A stretch of DNA of 64,000 nt, taken from contig NZ_JBBDQW010000072.1 in assembly GCF_040905785.1 (NCBI RefSeq), positions 184,016 through 248,015 of the forward strand, in the 5' to 3' direction. Positions within the stretch are counted from its first letter, which is position 1, and each line of letters starts with the position of its first letter. This DNA is from Tistlia sp040905785. GTDB taxonomy: Bacteria; Pseudomonadota; Alphaproteobacteria; Kiloniellales; DSM-21159. Below the pieces are notes generated by a model. That model was given only the letters and a program-made list of their open reading frames with translations. It was not told where the DNA came from and ran no database searches. Positions 63,985-64,000 of this stretch are shown piece after piece. The translations under genes and the position numbers were made by a program.

Positions 63985-64000
63985 CGGAGTCAGAGTCCGC
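63952..64000 (-). tRNA. tRNA-Gln (CTG anticodon), 3' half only
   Basis: On the minus strand the sequence ends TCCCCCA-G-CCA, with a T arm CCTGG-TTCGAAT-CCAGG and an anticodon stem GCGGA/TCCGC around the loop CTCTGAC. The anticodon is CTG, so glutamine. The 5' half lies beyond the right edge. The CCA is encoded (63952-63954). Confidence 0.9.

Overview
The window is about 64 kb of high-GC DNA from an alphaproteobacterium, probably Rhodospirillales-like. The protein families, the GTG/TTG starts and an EcfG-type stress promoter (GGAAC-N17-CGTT) all fit this. Two runs of exactly 10 N (6522-6531 and 53888-53897) show it is a draft assembly. The last 5 kb (from about 58.75 kb) is visibly lower in GC, more fragmented and ends in a tRNA-Gln.

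Region 1 (1-32.6 kb) is a large surface-polysaccharide locus on both strands. It makes activated sugars: manC (GDP-mannose), rmlC, rmlA, rmlD and rmlB (dTDP-L-rhamnose, in three separate places), and kdsA with kdsD (Kdo branch). It carries about ten glycosyltransferase-like genes (GT2, GT4, GT8 and others), a Wzt/Wzm ABC exporter whose ATPase has unusual motifs, and several tailoring enzymes: two CmcI-like methyltransferase-fold proteins, two class I methyltransferases, a sulfotransferase and an AlgI/AlgJ-type O-acetylation pair. It also holds a sialidase-like beta-propeller without a signal peptide. A GT8-like protein whose catalytic DxD is replaced by SAQ lies next to an intact GT8. The left edge cuts a sensor kinase related to the complete hybrid kinase at 55-58 kb.

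Region 2 (32.6-58.7 kb) is ordinary metabolism and transport. It holds a primary sigma factor (rpoD), an MpaB-like oxygenase, an XRE regulator divergent from a CocE-type hydrolase, and a complete five-gene dipeptide-type ABC importer. These are followed by a CsbD stress protein behind the EcfG promoter, two lipoproteins, an amidase, a Gfo/Idh/MocA oxidoreductase, a quinone oxidoreductase, a complete Liv-type ABC importer, and a 1106-residue hybrid histidine kinase. A 150-bp palindromic repeat in tandem and a 15-bp array lie between the quinone oxidoreductase and livF.

Region 3 (58.7-64 kb) is a decayed accessory island. The main observation is that one serine-recombinase gene can be traced as three broken pieces in order: zinc ribbon at 59.86-60.03 kb, coiled-coil region at 62.14-62.39 kb, and C-terminal tail at 63.81-63.98 kb. 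The first two are separated by 2.1 kb holding an IS1380-family transposase remnant and a HWE histidine kinase. The last two are separated by 1.42 kb holding a 1-Cys peroxiredoxin. Removing that 1.42 kb restores the recombinase reading exactly. The tail reads antisense into the 3' end of tRNA-Gln at the window edge. A ZIP metal transporter preceded by two 13-bp palindromic boxes 21 bp apart lies at the left of the island.
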